From assembly GCA_024654105.1 (NCBI GenBank), contig JANLID010000174.1, positions 1 through 8,575 of the forward strand: 8,575 nt of DNA, read 5' to 3'. Position numbers and translations under genes: made by a program. This DNA comes from Gallionella sp. GTDB lineage: Bacteria; Pseudomonadota; Gammaproteobacteria; Burkholderiales; Gallionellaceae. The notes beneath the pieces were generated by a model, which saw only the letters and a program-made list of their open reading frames with translations, was not told where the DNA came from and did not search any database. How positions within the stretch are numbered: position 1 is the stretch's first letter; every line of letters begins with the position of its first letter. Positions 5,645-8,575 of the stretch are shown in pieces.

Positions 5645-6649
5645 ATGAAGATCAAGACAATTTTGCTGTGTGCCCTTGCGGTTTTATGTACCCAGACCGC
5701 ACTGGCTTGGGGCCGGCCGATATATAAAACGGTACCCATAATACCATCGGACTTGAACACACCATTGACCAAGCCAGGCACAGGTTATTTGTACACCAAC
5801 ATTGCGTGTATCAACGCATATACTGGTAATTTTGTCAGTTGCGGCTACGATTTCAGCATAACCGGATTAACGCCACCCGATACCGACCCGGCGAATAACG
5901 GCGGCCACACCCACGCCGGGGTTCATCCCTTGGGCACACTCAAAGAAATCTGGCCAATGCCCGGCAATCCAGCTACTTACCTAAGCGGGAACACGCAGAA
6001 CAATTGGGTATTCTTTCAACACGAGATTCCACAGGCAAGCGGAAAGATTGAAACCGTATTGAATCTGAGAGTTCCGCCGGGCTGGTATACCGTTTCCCCC
6101 GAATCCTGCGATGGTGGCGGCACGTATTGGTGCTTCAAGACCACGGTGGATGTCGGCGTGACAACCGACCTTCTCCCTTTGCCTGACCCAATGAGCAACC
6201 CCGGCACGACCTACTCCTACATTAGAGTTCGCAATAACCCGTCAACAGACCCACATCCGGATTCTGTCGCATTTTACGGAACAATCGATACCCTGTTTTT
6301 CCTTAACAACATTGCAATTTCATATAAGCAAAAAGGATACACGCTAAGTGTGAACGACATGAGTCTGCCCCGAGGCGGCAAGTTTGATATTCACGGTGAT
6401 TACAAACTAGTCCCGCCAAATGCAGGTCATAGTTATCACAGAACCGGCCAGAGCGCAGATATTAATAAAAATAACGGCGATTGCCTCCAGAACAAAATGT
6501 TACGCCAAGTGGTAGATAAAAAAATGCCGATCGAAGCGGGGTCTCCGTTTGCCAAACGCTATTTCCCCAGTCGCTTTCTTTGCGAGACCGGCAGCCAATT
6601 TGGCTATACAAACAATATTCACATTGATTTCGATGGGATGGTGTTTTGA
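5645..6649 (+). CDS. Secreted protein with C-terminal M15/LAS-like zinc peptidase signature
   Basis: The 334-residue product starts with a clear signal peptide (K-I-K, a hydrophobic core, and ALA before W22), so it is exported. The ATG at 5645 is preferred over 5639 because GGGGAG (5632-5637) is seven bases from the former but only one from the latter. The region from about 22 to 215 is unrecognised; it is rich in Pro, Gly and Asn and includes GGHTHAGVHPLG and RVPPGWY. Near the C-terminus, SLPRGGKFDIHGDY is followed by HSYHRTGQSADIN (262-274) and then NNIHIDF (323-329). This fits the LAS/M15 pattern SxHxxGxxxD … HxD, with H265, D272 and H326 as presumed zinc ligands and D328 in the place of the HVD motif of the M15_3 group. 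Six cysteines in the mature part could form disulfides. Such enzymes usually cleave peptidoglycan peptides, but several relatives act elsewhere, so the substrate is open. It lies 107 bases after clpP and 50 bases before another secreted protein gene, in the same direction. Confidence 0.7.
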   Translation: MKIKTILLCALAVLCTQTALAWGRPIYKTVPIIPSDLNTPLTKPGTGYLYTNIACINAYTGNFVSCGYDFSITGLTPPDTDPANNGGHTHAGVHPLGTLKEIWPMPGNPATYLSGNTQNNWVFFQHEIPQASGKIETVLNLRVPPGWYTVSPESCDGGGTYWCFKTTVDVGVTTDLLPLPDPMSNPGTTYSYIRVRNNPSTDPHPDSVAFYGTIDTLFFLNNIAISYKQKGYTLSVNDMSLPRGGKFDIHGDYKLVPPNAGHSYHRTGQSADINKNNGDCLQNKMLRQVVDKKMPIEAGSPFAKRYFPSRFLCETGSQFGYTNNIHIDFDGMVF

Positions 6650-6699
6650 CAGGAGTAACGCAATTTCTTTATCCGTTCAATCACGCAAGGATATTCGCC

Positions 6700-8575
6700 A
6701 TGTCACGCTTAGTTAAAATCTACCTGTTCGGGTGCCTGTTGCTGGCAGCCCAAGTTCATGCAGTCGGACTGATGCCCACCCCCACATTGACCAACGCACA
6801 TATCAGCGCCGATGCAGCTTTTGAGCAGGCTGCCGGAACATATACCTATGCCTACACGGTGGCCAACCCGGCCAGCAACACGGGGGAGATATGGGACATC
6901 AAGATCGATGTTTCAGCCGACGGGTCGACCAACGGAATGGCCAACAAAACATGGGGGCTCACCATACCCTCTGGCTTGATCAGCGAAGATTTTGCTACTG
7001 AATTGTCCGATATGGTGGCAACGAATAACCATTTAAGTGAACCTTGGCCGCTGCAAGTGCAAACCATCGTGCCATTCGGCGCGAATGTGCCGCCGGGCTG
7101 GTTTTGTGACTTAGGGATCGATAGCGTCGCATCCTTCAGTAGCAGCAATAACACGCCCAACATACTCCCAGGTACCAGTCTCGGAGGATTCCAATTGATC
7201 AGTTATGGTGTTCCCACGATACGCGATGTGCAGCTCATCCCCTTGTGGATGCATATTGTTGACGACCATGACGACGTGTCACAAGCGGACAGGCTGGCAG
7301 CAGGGCAAACCGAGCGCGACATCATTTTTCATACGGTGACGCTCGGCCCTGCAGGCGTGAGCTATGGATCGTTTGCCCATTGGAACCAACTGCGCGACGA
7401 TTTGGCCCAGGCAATACAGCTTGGCTGGATAAGCGACAACAAACTGGCAAAAAAATTAACGGCCCAACTGGCTTACGCGCGGCAGGCGCTCGACGCGCAC
7501 GATTTATTTACTACAAAAAGCCGGTTGCCGGCATTGTTGGATACGATTAACCAATCCACCTCGGCGCAACGCAGCAGCGAAGGGTTTGCATTAGTGGCGT
7601 TGAATGTGCAATCGTTGATTGACAATACCGGCGATAATCAGATCGAGCCAAAAATAACGCTCGCGCCCAAGAGCGCAGACCTGTCGATCGGCAGCCAACA
7701 AAACCTTTCGGTTACCTTGATTGATCTTGCCAACGGCAGTCGGCCTTTAGCGGGTATTCCGATACGCTTTCGCATTGATTCAGGCCCCAATGCGGGGGAC
7801 TTTAACACGGTACAAACCGATGCCCAAGGCAAGACCACAATCACTTACATTGGCCAGCAGGAGGGCACGGATAAGGTGATTGCCAGCGCACTGTTTTATG
7901 ACGAAGAGGTTACGTACGATGATACGGGAATAATCGTGTGGGTGGGCGGGCCGGACTTGGTCGTGCCGTTTTTCAGCCCGCCTTTGCTCAAAACAGCGGG
8001 GGGAAGAATTTTTTATATGAATGAGATAACCGAGAACCTCGGCAATATTGCCACACCGCCGTCGGTGACGCGTTATTTTATTTCGCCGGATAAGAATTTC
8101 AGTCCGGGCAACACACGAACGGTAGGCGAGCGCCGCATACCCGCGCTGCAGCCCGATGAATCAAGCACCTCCCAACAGCAGACCTTTAACATACCCGGCG
8201 ATTTTCCAGTAGGGATGTATTATCTTGCGGCTTGCGCCGATGCCGATAGTGTTGTCGTGGAATTGGATGAGAGCAACAACTGCTCATACAACGAGGTAAA
8301 AGGACGGCAATCCATCATCGTACCCATAGAGACGCCCAACCACCCGCCAAGCTGCAACCTGGCGGTCGCTGGTGTTGCGACGTTGTGGCCGCCGAATCAC
8401 CAGTTGGTGAATGTTGCCGTTTTAGGCGTCACCGATCCGGAGAACGATCCGGTAAGCATCTCGATCACGGGCATCACCCAGGACGAGCAGGTTAACGGGC
8501 TCGGTGATGGCGACACCTCGCCGGACGGTTTTGGTATCGGGTCAAGTCAGGCGATATTGCGGGCTGAGCGATCCG
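6700..8575 (+). CDS. Secreted multidomain surface protein (Ig-like, CARDB-like and LWPPNH domains), partial
   Basis: The frame runs from ATG, with AAGGA (6687-6691) eight bases upstream, to the window end: 625 codons without a stop, so the C-terminus is missing. A signal peptide of about 21 residues (hydrophobic LFGCLLLAAQ, then VHA) directs export; C12 in LFGC is a poor lipobox. Residues about 25-225 are an unrecognised, probably beta-rich domain containing VPPGWFCD and a GTSLGGFQLISYG segment. Residues about 228-312 are helical and resemble FIMAH-type linkers of large surface proteins. An Ig-like (Big_1-like) domain spans about 317-400, with the typical TDAQGKTTITYIG. A CARDB-like domain spans about 418-540, from GGPDLVV to the hallmark VELDESNNCS. 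From about 546, NHPPSCN, LWPPNHQLV, TDPENDP and NGLGDGDTSPDGFG mark a recurrent extracellular domain, still running at the edge. No enzyme motif is seen. It could be an adhesin or structural surface protein, perhaps tethered by the missing C-terminus. Confidence 0.8.
   Translation, partial: MSRLVKIYLFGCLLLAAQVHAVGLMPTPTLTNAHISADAAFEQAAGTYTYAYTVANPASNTGEIWDIKIDVSADGSTNGMANKTWGLTIPSGLISEDFATELSDMVATNNHLSEPWPLQVQTIVPFGANVPPGWFCDLGIDSVASFSSSNNTPNILPGTSLGGFQLISYGVPTIRDVQLIPLWMHIVDDHDDVSQADRLAAGQTERDIIFHTVTLGPAGVSYGSFAHWNQLRDDLAQAIQLGWISDNKLAKKLTAQLAYARQALDAHDLFTTKSRLPALLDTINQSTSAQRSSEGFALVALNVQSLIDNTGDNQIEPKITLAPKSADLSIGSQQNLSVTLIDLANGSRPLAGIPIRFRIDSGPNAGDFNTVQTDAQGKTTITYIGQQEGTDKVIASALFYDEEVTYDDTGIIVWVGGPDLVVPFFSPPLLKTAGGRIFYMNEITENLGNIATPPSVTRYFISPDKNFSPGNTRTVGERRIPALQPDESSTSQQQTFNIPGDFPVGMYYLAACADADSVVVELDESNNCSYNEVKGRQSIIVPIETPNHPPSCNLAVAGVATLWPPNHQLVNVAVLGVTDPENDPVSISITGITQDEQVNGLGDGDTSPDGFGIGSSQAILRAERS

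Noticed and set aside
5223..5781. Minus-strand frames of 133 and 126 codons over the end of clpP and its downstream region
   Set aside because: They are mostly antisense to clpP and the secreted protein gene and show no domain features.
6651..6655. AGGAG just after the peptidase-like gene as a ribosome binding site for an extra small gene
   Set aside because: No ATG, GTG or TTG follows at usable distance; the real site for the next gene is AAGGA at 6687-6691.

Overview
The window looks like chromosomal DNA of a Betaproteobacterium, and I lean towards the Nitrosomonadales/Gallionellaceae side (inference from gene types and order, not from a search). The grounds are a single-chain class I fumarase of about 508 residues, a malate dehydrogenase of the 'GAAGQIS…RLDHNRA…WGNHS' type, an Allochromatium/YfhL-type ferredoxin, and the order tRNA-Leu – tig – clpP.

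Layout. 1-115: the last 37 codons of an IS5-type transposase, cut by the window edge. 177-1703 (+): class I fumarase, ending in a tandem hairpin. 1704-1905: non-coding, mostly a long imperfect palindrome of the dispersed 'GCAATCC…GTCAT' type. 1906-2124 (-): a short two-cluster ferredoxin in which one expected cluster-ligand cysteine is glycine. 2125-2333: non-coding, with an inverted repeat and a perfect GTGTACAC palindrome. 2334-3317 (-): malate dehydrogenase. 3318-3478: divergent promoter region with a clear TATAAT box for the tRNA. 3479-3563 (+): tRNA-Leu(UAG). 3599-4897 (+): trigger factor. 4902-5537 (+): ClpP. 5538-5644: leader with a tandem duplication over the clpP stop and a perfect 8-bp hairpin. 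5645-6649 (+): a secreted protein with an M15/LAS-like zinc peptidase signature. 6700-8575 (+): the first 625 codons of a secreted multidomain surface protein, open at the window end.

How the genes work together. Fumarase and malate dehydrogenase catalyse consecutive TCA steps (fumarate to malate to oxaloacetate) and lie convergently, with the ferredoxin gene between them in the mdh direction. tRNA-Leu, tig and clpP form a housekeeping translation/protein-quality cluster with no visible terminator between them; tig and clpP nearly abut. In most proteobacteria clpX follows clpP. Here the next genes are two exported proteins, so the conserved cluster is interrupted or ends here.

The least explained part is 5538-8575. 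Two adjacent genes each encode a signal peptide. One ends in a putative zinc-peptidase domain; the other strings together an unknown N-terminal domain, a helical segment, an Ig-like domain, a CARDB-like domain and a 'LWPPNH' domain. This could be a small cell-surface module. No CRISPR array, complete mobile element or recognisable defence system is visible.
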